Assembly: GCA_036678685.1 (NCBI GenBank)
Contig: JAZIHH010000027.1
Location: 124,001 to 188,000 of the forward strand
DNA length: 64,000 nt
Direction of reading: 5' to 3'
From: JAZIHH01 sp036678685
GTDB lineage: Bacteria > Bacillota > UBA4882 > UBA10575
The notes beneath the pieces are model-generated. The model was not told where the DNA came from. It was given only the letters and a program-made list of their open reading frames with translations, and searched no databases. Below are positions 34,170 through 43,384 of this stretch, piece after piece. The position numbers were made by a program, and so were the translations under genes. Within the stretch, counting starts at the first letter, position 1, and each line of letters starts with the position of its first letter.

Positions 34170-36242
34170 ATGGCGAATAACGTAGAAAAAGCATTATCTT
34201 TAAACCGTTTGCTGCGGAGCGGCGAGATGGTCATGGTTACCATCATCGTCCTCATCCTGGTCATGCTCTTTATTCCCTTGCCCCCGATCTTTCTCGATAT
34301 TTTTCTTACCTTCAATATTACCATGTCGTTCCTGATTCTGTTGCTGACCATGAATGTCCGCCGGGCGTTGGAATTTTCCGTTTTTCCCTCGTTGTTGCTG
34401 GTGGTTACCTTGTTCCGGTTGTCCCTTAGCGTTTCCACCACCCGGTTGATTCTCTTGCAGGGGTACGCCGGAGAAGTTGTCTCGGCCTTTGGCAATTTTG
34501 TCGCCGGCCGGAACCCGGTGGTCGGGTTTGTTATTTTCCTCTTGCTAACGGTCATCAATTTTCTGGTCATTACCAAAGGCGCGGAATGGGTGGCGGAGGT
34601 GGCGGCCCGGTTTACCCTTGACGCGATGCCCGGCAAGCAGATGAGTATTGACGCCGACTTAAACACCGGATTAATCAATGAAGAAGAGGCCAAAAGGAGA
34701 AGGAGAGAGGTCGAACGCGAGGCGGACTTTTACGGGGCGATGGACGGGGCCAGCAAGTTTGTGAAGGGCGACGCCATTGCCGGGATTATTATCATCATCA
34801 TCGATCTCCTGGGCGGGTTTGTGATCGGTGTTTTCCAGCGCGGGCTGGATCCGCTGAGCGCCATGCAAATATACGCCCTGCTGACCATTGGCGACGGCCT
34901 GGTGACGCAGGTTCCCGCCCTGTTAATCTCCACCGCCACGGGAATCCTGGTGACCCGTTCGGCTTCGGACGCGGATATGGGCACGGATCTTACCGGGCAG
35001 GTGCTGGCTTATCCCCGGATTATTCTTATCGCCGCGGGCGTGATCGCCCTCTTCGGGCTGGTGCGCGGGATGCCGACCATTCCCTTTTTCATCATGGCCG
35101 CCCTCCTGGGCGTCATGGGGTATCTTCTTGACCGGGAAAGAAAGCGGGAAGAGGCGGCTAAAAGGGAGGAAGTCCCGGTGGAAGAAGAGACGGGGTACCG
35201 CCCGGAAAATGTCCTTTCCCTGCTGGCGGTGGACCCCATGGAATTGGAGATTGGCTACAGTCTGATTCCGCTGGTGGACAAGGCCCAAGGCGGAGACTTG
35301 TTCGAAAGAGTGAGTATGATCCGGCGGCAGGTGGCATTGGAGTTGGGCATTATTTTGCCGCCCATCCGGATCCGTGACAATATGCAACTCGCCCCCAACC
35401 AGTATGTGATTAAAATCAAAGGGGTGGAAGTGGCCGGCGGGGAATTGATGCCCAGTCACTACCTGGCCATGGATGCCGGCGGCGTGACCGAGAAAATTGA
35501 CGGGATCCCCACCCGGGAACCGGCTTTCGGCTTGCCCGCCGTCTGGCTCTCGGAAAAACAGCGGGAAAAGGCGGAAATGGCCGGTTACACGGTGGTGGAC
35601 CCCCCTTCGGTCCTGGCGACCCATCTGACGGAGATCATCCGGAGCTACGCCCATGAACTGCTCGGCCGCCAGGAGGTTCAGAGCATGATCAATCATCTGC
35701 GCAACGATTATCCCGTCGTGGTGGAAGAATTGATCCCCAATTTGATGACCGTCGGGGAGGTTCAAAAGGTTCTGGCCCGCCTGTTGAAAGAGGGTATTCC
35801 CGTCCGCAATCTGGTGACCATCCTGGAAACCCTGGCCGATTACGCGCCGGTGACCAAAGATACCGGCCTCTTGACCGAATATGTCCGGGCGGCGCTGGCC
35901 CGGCAGATCACGAAGATGCTCTCTGCCGACGGCAAGACGATCCATGTGTTGACCTTGACTCCCAAGACCGAAGAGCGGTTGCTGGCCGCCCAAAGGGAAG
36001 ACGGGGAAGCACAGCCGTTGGATCCGACCTGGTTGAACCGGTTTTATGATTCCTTGGGGAAAGAGGTGCGCCGAATCATGCAAGAAAATTATCATCCTGT
36101 GCTGCTGGTCACTCCGGTCCTCCGGGCCTATGTCCGGAGTATTACGGAACGTTTGTTTCCCAAAGTTGCGGTGGTCTCTTACCAGGAAATACTGCCCGAA
36201 GCAGAAGTGCATTCTTTAGGAATGGTAGGTGTGGGTGAATGA
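34170..36242 (+). CDS. flhA: Flagellar biosynthesis protein FlhA
   Basis: 690 residues. Eight hydrophobic helices in the first half are followed by the FHIPEP segment, recognisable in RVSFPSLLLVVTLFRLSLSVSTTR-type text (FPSLLLVVTLFRLSLS) and FTLDAMPGKQMSIDADL. The large cytoplasmic ring domain binds export chaperones. AGGGG precedes ATG 34170. The stop overlaps flhF in ATGA. Confidence 0.97.
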   Translation: MANNVEKALSLNRLLRSGEMVMVTIIVLILVMLFIPLPPIFLDIFLTFNITMSFLILLLTMNVRRALEFSVFPSLLLVVTLFRLSLSVSTTRLILLQGYAGEVVSAFGNFVAGRNPVVGFVIFLLLTVINFLVITKGAEWVAEVAARFTLDAMPGKQMSIDADLNTGLINEEEAKRRRREVEREADFYGAMDGASKFVKGDAIAGIIIIIIDLLGGFVIGVFQRGLDPLSAMQIYALLTIGDGLVTQVPALLISTATGILVTRSASDADMGTDLTGQVLAYPRIILIAAGVIALFGLVRGMPTIPFFIMAALLGVMGYLLDRERKREEAAKREEVPVEEETGYRPENVLSLLAVDPMELEIGYSLIPLVDKAQGGDLFERVSMIRRQVALELGIILPPIRIRDNMQLAPNQYVIKIKGVEVAGGELMPSHYLAMDAGGVTEKIDGIPTREPAFGLPAVWLSEKQREKAEMAGYTVVDPPSVLATHLTEIIRSYAHELLGRQEVQSMINHLRNDYPVVVEELIPNLMTVGEVQKVLARLLKEGIPVRNLVTILETLADYAPVTKDTGLLTEYVRAALARQITKMLSADGKTIHVLTLTPKTEERLLAAQREDGEAQPLDPTWLNRFYDSLGKEVRRIMQENYHPVLLVTPVLRAYVRSITERLFPKVAVVSYQEILPEAEVHSLGMVGVGE

Positions 36243-37243
36243 GAGTACGAAGGTTTGTGGCCGACACTGCCCAGGAGGCGGTCGCCAAGGTTAAACGGGA
36301 ACTGGGACCGGACGCTTTGATTCTTAATTCCCGTACGTACAAAGAAGGGGGTTTTTTAGGTCTTTTCAGCAAAAAGCGTTATGAAGTCCTGGCTGCCGTC
36401 GACGAGCATTTGAACAGGAAAGAATTGAACCTGAAAGGGACGGAGCTGAAAACGAGGCGTCCCTCTTCCCGGCTGGAAAAAGAGGATATCCTTCCCGAAT
36501 TGGAGGTCCTCCGGAAGGAACTGGGCGCCCTGCGCAAAGCCGTGGAAACCATGGCCAAACAGGTGACCCGGGTTCCCGCCGCCGAGGAAGAACCGGCGCC
36601 GTCCAAGGTTTTTTGCCCTTCGTTTGCTACGATCAAACTGCTGGCCCGTCCGACGGTGGTGGCTTTGGTTGGTCCCACCGGGGTGGGAAAAACCACCACC
36701 ATTGCCAAACTGGCCGCCAACTTCTCTCTTTTCGAGGGTAAGTCGGTGGGGCTGGTTACCATCGATACCTACCGGATTGCCGCGGTGGAACAACTGAAAA
36801 CCTATGCCGAGATTTTGAACCTCCCGGTTTATGTGGTTTACACGGTGAGCGAGTTTAAGAAAGCCCTTCTTAAACTGGAGAAAATGGATCTCGTCCTCAT
36901 CGATACCGCGGGAAGGAGTCAAAAAAACAAGCAGCAAATCCGGGAATTAAACCAGTTTTTCAGCGGCCGCCGCCTGCACGAAATCCACCTGGTGCTCAGT
37001 ATCAACACCAAGCTGGAAGATATGTTGGAAGCTGCCGAGTCGTTTAAAGAACTTTCCTTTAACCGAGTGATCTTTACCAAACTGGATGAGACCAACAATC
37101 CGCAGAATATGTTGGATTTTCTCGAAAAGGTCCAGGTCCCCCTCTCTTACTTGACCACCGGCCAGAATGTTCCGGAAGATATTGAAGTGGCTTCTCCAGA
37201 GGTAATAAACAAGTACATAAGTAAGGAGTACGTCCATGCATGA
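36239..37243 (+). CDS. flhF: Flagellar biosynthesis GTPase FlhF
   Basis: 334 residues. An N-terminal B-domain (VRRFVADTAQEAVAKVKRELG) and linker precede the SRP-type NG GTPase with G1 GPTGVGKTTTIAKLAANF, DTYRIAAVEQLKTYA, DTAGRS and TKLDET. FlhF places new flagella at the right cell site. It overlaps flhA by 4 bases and flhG by 8, so the three are coupled. Confidence 0.96.
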   Translation: MRVRRFVADTAQEAVAKVKRELGPDALILNSRTYKEGGFLGLFSKKRYEVLAAVDEHLNRKELNLKGTELKTRRPSSRLEKEDILPELEVLRKELGALRKAVETMAKQVTRVPAAEEEPAPSKVFCPSFATIKLLARPTVVALVGPTGVGKTTTIAKLAANFSLFEGKSVGLVTIDTYRIAAVEQLKTYAEILNLPVYVVYTVSEFKKALLKLEKMDLVLIDTAGRSQKNKQQIRELNQFFSGRRLHEIHLVLSINTKLEDMLEAAESFKELSFNRVIFTKLDETNNPQNMLDFLEKVQVPLSYLTTGQNVPEDIEVASPEVINKYISKEYVHA

Positions 37244-38108
37244 CCAAGCCGAACGGCTTAGAGAGTTAGTGAATGTACAAAATAATGATAAAGAAAAGAG
37301 CAGGGAAAAATCGTCATCAACGAGAATAATGGCGATCACCAGCGGCAAGGGTGGCGTCGGCAAGACCAACCTCGCCGTTAACCTTGCTCTGGCCCTTGTC
37401 CAGTTGGAGCAACGGGTGACTTTAATCGATACCGATCTGGGGTTGGCCAATGTCGATTTGATTCTGGGCATTTCACCCGAGTATCATTTAGGCCATTTTT
37501 TCACCGGTGAACGGGATCTGCGCGAGATCACCATCGAAGGGCCCCTTGGCCTGCGGGTAATCGCCGGGGGATCGGGATTTCAAGAACTTGCCGATCTTAG
37601 CGAGCGGTATGTGGACAAATGTCTGGAACATCTGATGGAGCTGGAAGAAGGGTCGGATTTCCTTATCTTTGATACCGGTGCCGGTATTTCCTACAAAGTT
37701 GTCCAGTTCATTACCGCCGCCGACGAGATAATAGTGGTTACGACCTCGGAACCAACGTCCATTGCCGATGCCTACGGCATTGTCAAGGTTGTGGCCAAGG
37801 AAAACCCGCAGACCAAAGTCTATCTGGTCGCCAACATGATCCGCTGGGAAGACGAGGGAAATCAGGTATTGGAACGCCTGGCCATGGTGGCGGAGAAGTT
37901 TCTTGATTTTACCGTTGAACCTTTAGGCATGGTTTTTTACGATCCTGTGGTACCCGCAGCCGTTAAAAAACAGGAACCTTTTATTCTGACCAATCCGCAG
38001 GCGGCAGCTTCAAAAAATGTGTCGGGGTTGGCACGGCGGTTGCTTTCCCTCCCCGATATCCCGGCTCACCCTCCGGGCAGCTTTTGGCGGCGGCTCTTTA
38101 AAAGGTAG
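37236..38108 (+). CDS. flhG: Flagellum number regulator FlhG (YlxH, MinD-like ATPase)
   Basis: 290 residues. After a short polar head with an FlhF-activating-type helix comes the deviant Walker A SGKGGVGKTNLAVNLA, then DTDLGLANVDLILG and DTGAGIS. It has the MinD/ParA fold and stimulates FlhF GTPase. ATG 37236 follows AAGGAG. The following 62 bases hold GGTATAATTTTATACC (around 38128-38143), a palindrome containing TATAAT, but no matching -35. Confidence 0.95.
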   Translation: MHDQAERLRELVNVQNNDKEKSREKSSSTRIMAITSGKGGVGKTNLAVNLALALVQLEQRVTLIDTDLGLANVDLILGISPEYHLGHFFTGERDLREITIEGPLGLRVIAGGSGFQELADLSERYVDKCLEHLMELEEGSDFLIFDTGAGISYKVVQFITAADEIIVVTTSEPTSIADAYGIVKVVAKENPQTKVYLVANMIRWEDEGNQVLERLAMVAEKFLDFTVEPLGMVFYDPVVPAAVKKQEPFILTNPQAAASKNVSGLARRLLSLPDIPAHPPGSFWRRLFKR

Positions 38109-38170
38109 CGGTCCGGCGTCGGTCGGGTATAATTTTATACCTTTCCAGCCTTTGATTACAGGGGGGTACC

Positions 38171-38836
38171 ATGAACATTCAAGAAGGCGACCCTGTGGTC
38201 TTGAATGTGGAGACTAAAGACGGAAAGAAAAAGTTCCGGAGCCGGATTATCAAGATTTATGTTTCCGGGTTTGTGATCACCGAACCGCTCTACATGGGCA
38301 AGCCGCTGGAACTGGAACCGGGGTGGCGCATTGAGGGAAGTGTCATCAAGAAAGACGCGGTTTATACTTTCGTCAGTATCGTGCTTTATTCGGAAATCAT
38401 CAATGCCAAAAAGTACCTGATCATTGCCTGGCCGGATGAGTGGGGCCGGATTCAAAGGCGAAGCGATGTGCGGCTGGAAACCCGGATTCCGGTGGAAATT
38501 TGGAGCGAAGAAGAGGTGGCTGGCCGGAAATTCGTACGGCTCATCGAGGGCCATACCCGGGATTTGAGCGCCGGCGGGGCCAAAATTGAGACTAAAGAGA
38601 AGGTTAAGAACGAACAGGTTTCGATCATCCTTTTTTTGCCGAACAAAAAGATTAACCTCCCCGCCCAGGTTTTGCGGTCGGGAACTTTTGTTTCCATTGA
38701 TTCGAAAACCCGGAGGACCACCCTGCTGAACTGGATTTCCCTGAAGTTTTTGGCCATTACAGAAGAGGAAAAACAGACAATTTTACGGTTCATTTTCCAG
38801 AAACAGCAGGAATTAAGGTTTAAAGGTTTAATCTAA
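38171..38836 (+). CDS. PilZ-domain flagellar brake protein (YcgR/YpfA/DgrA-like)
   Basis: 221 residues. The N-terminal YcgR_2-like domain is followed by a PilZ domain with the c-di-GMP-binding RxxxR (in QRRSDVR) and DLSAGG motifs intact. In Bacillus YpfA/DgrA binds MotA when loaded with c-di-GMP and slows the motor. It occupies the place between flhG and cheA where Bacillus has cheB. ATG 38171 follows AGGGGGGTACC. Confidence 0.88.
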   Translation: MNIQEGDPVVLNVETKDGKKKFRSRIIKIYVSGFVITEPLYMGKPLELEPGWRIEGSVIKKDAVYTFVSIVLYSEIINAKKYLIIAWPDEWGRIQRRSDVRLETRIPVEIWSEEEVAGRKFVRLIEGHTRDLSAGGAKIETKEKVKNEQVSIILFLPNKKINLPAQVLRSGTFVSIDSKTRRTTLLNWISLKFLAITEEEKQTILRFIFQKQQELRFKGLI

Positions 38837-38859
38837 TAATATCCAGGAGGTGCACACCG

Positions 38860-40851
38860 ATGGAGACCTCGGAATACCTAAGAGTATTTATGGATGAATG
38901 CCGGGAACATCTACAAACTTTAAACAGTTCCCTTTTGGCTCTGGAAAATGATCCGCAAAACAAGGAGATCTTGAATGCGATCTTCCGTTCCGCCCATACC
39001 ATAAAAGGCGCTGCGGCCACCATGGGTTTTAATAAAATGGCCGATGTCACCCACAACATGGAAGATGTTCTGGGTTTGCTGCGCCGCGGCGATGTGGAAG
39101 TGACCCCGGAGATCATTAACCTGCTTTTTGACGCCGTGGATCTCCTGGAGATTTTGGCCGGGGGAATACCGGAAGGACGGGAGGCCGATATCGAAACGGC
39201 CGGGATTGTCCAGCGTCTTAAGAAGTATTCCACCCGGGAAGAATTAACCCCTTCCACCAGGGACCGGCGGCGCACGTTGGAATTGCGTTACCTTAAAGAA
39301 GAACAGGAACAGCTGAAAAAGCTGTTGACCGGAGAGAAAAAACTATATCACCTCCATGTCATTCTTAGAGAGGAATGTCTCTTAAAAGGCGCCCGTGCCT
39401 TTATGATCCTCCGCGAGGTCGAGGCGGCCGGAACGATTGTCAAAACCATTCCTTCCACCAAAGAACTGGAAGACGAACGGTTCCGGTACGATTTCATTAT
39501 CGGCCTCATCACGGATGAACCCCTGGAAAAAGTGGTCGACATTATCAGAAGGGTTACGGATGTTAAGGACGTCCGGGGCGAGGAAGTGGCGCCGGACAAG
39601 TTGCCGGAGGAACGTCGGGGTTCGGGCGAAACCTACTGCTTTGCCGTGCAGAAAGAGAAAGAGGACGAACCGTCGGCTCCTGTCGCCACGGCGCAAACGG
39701 GTCTCACCGTCCGGGTGGACATCCGCAAGCTGGACGACTTGATGAATCTGGTGGCCGAGTTGGTCATCAACCGCGGCCGGCTGCAAAAGATCAGTGCCGA
39801 ACTGCAACATGAGGAACTGGAAGAGAGTGTGGAACATTTGAACCGCCTCCTCCTGGAGTTGCAGGATGATGTCCTCAAAACCAGGATGGTCGCGGTGGAG
39901 CACGTCTTCTCCCGGTTCCCCCGTCTGGTCCGGGATCTGGCCCACCGCGCCGGTAAACAGGTGGATCTACATATAACCGGGATTGAAACGGAACTTGACC
40001 GGACGGTCATCGATGAGATTGGCGACCCGCTGATTCATATCATTAGAAACAGTGTCGACCATAGGATCGAGCCGCCGGAAGAAAGAGTGGCCGCCGGAAA
40101 ACCGGCCACCGGACAGTTATCCGTCAGTGCCCATCAAGCCGGAAACCAGGTGGTAATCACCGTTGCCGACGACGGGAGGGGAATTGACAGTAAAAAAATA
40201 GCGGATACCGCCTTGGCCAAAGGTTACATAACACCGGAACAACTGGCGGAAATGACGGAGGAAGAGATCATTAACCTGGTTTTTCTGCCCGGCTTTTCCA
40301 CCAGCGAGGAAGTGACCGATGTCTCCGGGCGGGGCGTGGGCATGGATGTGGTGAGGGAGAGGATTACCGCCTTGGGCGGGCAGGTCCTGTTATCCAGTGT
40401 TCCGGGAGAAGGAACCACGGTGATGATTCAGTTGCCCTTGACTTTGGCCATCATTCAAACTTTGATGGTCCAAGTTGGTTCGGAGATTTATGCGATCCCC
40501 ACCACCCTGGTCGACCAGACAATCAGCGTCGCCCGGAAAGACATTAAAATCCTGCGCCGGCAGGAAGTGACGATGCTGCGCGGCGAGGTACTGCCCCTTG
40601 TCCGGCTGCAGGATGTTTTGGGGGTAAAAGACGCCCGGAATCCGGAATATGAAGAACTGGACGTGGTCGTCGTCCGCCACGGCGAGCGGCGGGTCGGTTG
40701 TGTCGTGGACAGTCTTCTCCGGCCGCAGGATGTGGTGATTAAATCGTTGGGAAGTTACCTTGGCAATATTCCCGGTATTGCCGGGGCCACCATACTAGGG
40801 GACGGCCGGGTGGCGTTGATTCTGGACTTAAGAACGGTAGCGGTGGCCTGA
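38860..40851 (+). CDS. cheA: Chemotaxis histidine kinase CheA
   Basis: 663 residues: HPt domain with phosphorylated H46 (FRSAHTIKGAAATMGF), P2 CheY-docking region, dimerisation P3 (RVDIRKLDDLMNLVAELVINR), ATPase P4 (HIIRNSVDHRIE, DDGRGID, GRGVGMDVV) and a C-terminal CheW-like P5. All catalytic boxes are present. It phosphorylates CheY in response to receptors. AGGAGGTGC precedes ATG 38860. Confidence 0.97.
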   Translation: METSEYLRVFMDECREHLQTLNSSLLALENDPQNKEILNAIFRSAHTIKGAAATMGFNKMADVTHNMEDVLGLLRRGDVEVTPEIINLLFDAVDLLEILAGGIPEGREADIETAGIVQRLKKYSTREELTPSTRDRRRTLELRYLKEEQEQLKKLLTGEKKLYHLHVILREECLLKGARAFMILREVEAAGTIVKTIPSTKELEDERFRYDFIIGLITDEPLEKVVDIIRRVTDVKDVRGEEVAPDKLPEERRGSGETYCFAVQKEKEDEPSAPVATAQTGLTVRVDIRKLDDLMNLVAELVINRGRLQKISAELQHEELEESVEHLNRLLLELQDDVLKTRMVAVEHVFSRFPRLVRDLAHRAGKQVDLHITGIETELDRTVIDEIGDPLIHIIRNSVDHRIEPPEERVAAGKPATGQLSVSAHQAGNQVVITVADDGRGIDSKKIADTALAKGYITPEQLAEMTEEEIINLVFLPGFSTSEEVTDVSGRGVGMDVVRERITALGGQVLLSSVPGEGTTVMIQLPLTLAIIQTLMVQVGSEIYAIPTTLVDQTISVARKDIKILRRQEVTMLRGEVLPLVRLQDVLGVKDARNPEYEELDVVVVRHGERRVGCVVDSLLRPQDVVIKSLGSYLGNIPGIAGATILGDGRVALILDLRTVAVA

Positions 40852-40906
40852 GCATCGTTTTTAATACGGAAAGCGCAAAATTTTTTTAAGGTAAGGGGGA
40901 TGGCCC

Positions 40907-41395
40907 ATGCGAGAAAAAGAAGAAGTCCGCGAGGAACTAATCCAACTGGTTTTATTTAAATTGGGAGAAGAAGAATTCGGCGTCAATATTTTGCAGGCCA
41001 GAGAGATCGAAAAATTGGACCAAGGGCTGACCCGGGTGCCCAAAGCCCCTTCCTTTGTGGAGGGAGTTATCAATTTGCGGGGTGAGATCATCCCCATTGT
41101 CGATCTGCGGAAAAGATTCGGCTTGACTCTTCCGCCCCTTGGCTATGATTCCCGCGTCATCATTGTCGAAGTCGACGGAGCCCTGGTGGGAATGCTGGTG
41201 GATGCCGTGGAGGAGGTCATACGGATCCCGGCTTCTGCGGTGGAACCGCCCCCCCCGATTACCAAAGGCGTGGACTCCCAGTATGTGTCGGGAGTAGCGA
41301 AAGTGGGGGACCGCCTGATTGTTCTCCTCAATCTGGAACGGGCTTTAAGTCCGGAAGAATCGAAGGAACTGGCCGAAGCGGATTTAAGCGAGTGA
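40907..41395 (+). CDS. cheW: Chemotaxis coupling protein CheW
   Basis: 162 residues, an SH3-like CheW domain with LVLFKLGEEEFGVNILQ, VEGVINLRGEIIPIVDLRKRFG (quoted in part: VINLRGEIIPIVDL) and VDAVEEVIRIP. It ties receptors to CheA. ATG 40907 follows GGTAAGGGGG. cheC begins 6 bases after the stop. Confidence 0.96.
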   Translation: MREKEEVREELIQLVLFKLGEEEFGVNILQAREIEKLDQGLTRVPKAPSFVEGVINLRGEIIPIVDLRKRFGLTLPPLGYDSRVIIVEVDGALVGMLVDAVEEVIRIPASAVEPPPPITKGVDSQYVSGVAKVGDRLIVLLNLERALSPEESKELAEADLSE

Positions 41396-41401
41396 AGATT
41401 C

Positions 41402-42064
41402 ATGGAACACGTAAACAAACTGACCTCCATCCAGCGGGATGCGATCAAAGAAGTATGTAATATCGGGGTCGGTCATGCGGCAACCGTTCTTTCCCAGTTG
41501 ATGAAGAAGAAAGTAACCATGACCGTGCCGCGGGTCAACCTGGTTGCTTTGAGCGAGGTCGGCGATATTCTGGGGCAGCCCGAGGATCCCATGGTCGGCA
41601 TCTATTTGCGGGTTTTTGGCGACGCCCCCGCCAAGGTTCTTTACCTTTTCCCCCGGGAAGAAGCCCTCTTTTTGGCCGGGTTTCTCCTGGAGGAAAAGAA
41701 GGGAACGGAAAACAACAGGAATATTTTAGGAGAACTCGAGATCTCGGCGTTAAAGGAAATTGGGAATATCCTGACCGGGGCCTATATTTATGCTTTCTCC
41801 AATTTCACCGAGTTGAATCTGATTACTTCTGTTCCGGCCTTGACTTTTGACATGGTAAGTGCGATTCTTAACACCGTTCTAGTCGATGTCGGCACCAGCA
41901 GTGATTTTGCTTTGCTCGTGGAAACGAAATTAACAGCCTGCGAAGTTAAAATCACCGGGCATTTTTTTCTGATTCCCGATGCTGGGTCATTGTCGACGAT
42001 CTTAAAAGCGTTGGGAGTGAAGGGACAATGGCCGAAGTCATCCGGGTCGGAATGTCGGAAATAG
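41402..42064 (+). CDS. cheC: CheY-P phosphatase CheC
   Basis: 220 residues with both phosphatase motifs of the D/S-xxx-E-xx-N type: DAIKEVCN and SALKEIGN. CheC dephosphorylates CheY-P and binds CheD, controlling adaptation in Bacillus. It overlaps cheD by 37 bases. ATG 41402 has only a weak upstream GAGTGAAG site, so coupling to cheW is likely. Confidence 0.95.
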   Translation: MEHVNKLTSIQRDAIKEVCNIGVGHAATVLSQLMKKKVTMTVPRVNLVALSEVGDILGQPEDPMVGIYLRVFGDAPAKVLYLFPREEALFLAGFLLEEKKGTENNRNILGELEISALKEIGNILTGAYIYAFSNFTELNLITSVPALTFDMVSAILNTVLVDVGTSSDFALLVETKLTACEVKITGHFFLIPDAGSLSTILKALGVKGQWPKSSGSECRK

Positions 42065-42507
42065 TTGTTTCCCGTTCTCCGAATGTGCTGGCGGCAGTCG
42101 GTCTTGGGTCCTGCGTAGCGGTTTGCGTTTACGACCCGGTGACGGCGACCGGGGGTATGGCCCATATCATGCTTCCCCAAAATTCCCTCTCCGTCGAGGT
42201 AAAAAAACCGGGAAAGTTTGCCGACACGGCTATTCCGGAACTATTGGAACAGTTCACGCGAATGGGGGCTGCCCTTTCCCGGGCGGAGATCAAGATCAGC
42301 GGCGGCGCCCAGATGTTCGGCGGCGACAACCATCTGCTAATGATCGGGCCGCGCAACGTCGAGGCCGTGGAGAGGCTGCTGGCGGAGAGGAATCTCAAGA
42401 TCGCCGGGAAAAACGTAGGGGAAAAGAGCGGCCGGTCGGTCCGGTTTGATCTGGCCACCGGGCTTGTTTCCGTTAAAATGCTAAACTCCCCGGAGGTTAT
42501 TTTATAA
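42028..42507 (+). CDS. cheD: Chemoreceptor glutamine deamidase CheD
   Basis: 159 residues with the catalytic cysteine in VGLGSCVAVCVYD and the histidine in GGMAHIMLP, plus KISGGAQMFGG, which define CheD. It deamidates receptor glutamines and regulates CheC. GGAGTGAAGGGA precedes ATG 42028 inside cheC. The 77-base gap to sigD is AT-rich and ends in a small hairpin over the sigD ribosome site. Confidence 0.96.
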   Translation: MAEVIRVGMSEIVVSRSPNVLAAVGLGSCVAVCVYDPVTATGGMAHIMLPQNSLSVEVKKPGKFADTAIPELLEQFTRMGAALSRAEIKISGGAQMFGGDNHLLMIGPRNVEAVERLLAERNLKIAGKNVGEKSGRSVRFDLATGLVSVKMLNSPEVIL

Positions 42508-42557
42508 GCAAAAAGGAAATGAAAAATAAACGTTGAAATATATGAAATGGGAAGAAG

Positions 42558-42578
42558 TCCCTTGGGTCTAAGGGGGGA
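42558..42578 (+). promoter_or_regulatory. Hairpin that may mask the sigD ribosome-binding site
   Basis: TCCCTT (42558-42563) can pair with AAGGGG (42570-42575), which is the start of the AAGGGGGGA ribosome site 7-10 bases before the GTG of sigD. The 6-base loop is GGGTCT. The stem is short, so this could only tune translation. Confidence 0.35.
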
Positions 42579-42584
42579 TGAAGC

Positions 42585-43364
42585 GTGGATAAAAAGCAGG
42601 AGAAGCAATACTGGGAAGAATGCTTAAAGGGTTCTCAAGCCGCCCGGGAAGCTTTGATCCTTGAATATGCCCCTCTTGTCAAGTATGTGGCCGGAAGGAT
42701 CAGTATCGGGTTCCCCCCTAATGTGGAATTTGAAGACCTGGTCAGTTACGGAATATTCGGTTTGATTGACGCGATTGATAAATTCGAGCCGGAGCGGGGG
42801 ATAAAATTTGAAACCTACGCTATCTCCCGGATTAAAGGGGCGATCCTTGACGGGTTGCGGAGTAACGACTGGGTGCCGCGCTCCGTACGGCAGAAGGCGA
42901 AAGACCTGGAGAAAACCTGTATTGAACTGGAAAACAGTTTGGGACGTTACCCAACGGATCAAGAGATCGCCGAAGCCATGCAGTTGTCGATGGCGGAGTT
43001 CAACCAATTGCTGAGCGAAGTGAGTTGTACAACCATTTGTTCGTTGGACGAATACTGGATGTCACGGAAATTTGACGATGAAAATGTCCGCATGCTGGAT
43101 CTGGTGGAAAACCTGGAAAGTGTGGATCCGGAAAAACAGATGGAGATTACGGAGTTAAAAACCGCGCTGGCGGAAGCGATAGACGCCCTTGCCGAGCGGG
43201 AAAGGCTGGTCATAACCTTGTATTACTATGAAGGTTTGACCCTGAAGGAAATAGGGGCGATACTGAATATTTCCGAATCACGGGTTTCGCAGATACATAC
43301 CAAGGCGGTTTTCCGGTTGCGGGGACGCCTGGCGCGGTGGAAACCCGTCTCCAGTGTGTTGTGA
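42585..43364 (+). CDS. sigD: Flagellar/motility RNA polymerase sigma factor SigD (FliA)
   Basis: 259 residues with sigma-70 regions 2 (EFEDLVSYGIFGLIDAIDKFEP, quoted in part: DLVSYGIFGLIDAIDKF), 3 (NDWVPRSVRQKA) and 4 (YYYEGLTLKEIGAILNISESRVSQIHTKA core: LTLKEIGAILNISESRVSQ). This is the FliA/WhiG type that reads TAAA-N15-GCCGATAA promoters such as the candidate at 14309. GTG 42585 follows AAGGGGGGATGAAG. It closes the che gene block, as in Bacillus. Confidence 0.96.
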   Translation: MDKKQEKQYWEECLKGSQAAREALILEYAPLVKYVAGRISIGFPPNVEFEDLVSYGIFGLIDAIDKFEPERGIKFETYAISRIKGAILDGLRSNDWVPRSVRQKAKDLEKTCIELENSLGRYPTDQEIAEAMQLSMAEFNQLLSEVSCTTICSLDEYWMSRKFDDENVRMLDLVENLESVDPEKQMEITELKTALAEAIDALAERERLVITLYYYEGLTLKEIGAILNISESRVSQIHTKAVFRLRGRLARWKPVSSVL

Positions 43365-43384
43365 ACAAAAAAGGGGGTGTTGAC

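Noticed and set aside
34923..36212. A 429-residue open frame on the - strand
   Set aside because: It lies entirely opposite flhA, has no recognisable domain, and is rich in His, Pro, Gln and Gly, as antisense frames of GC-rich genes are.
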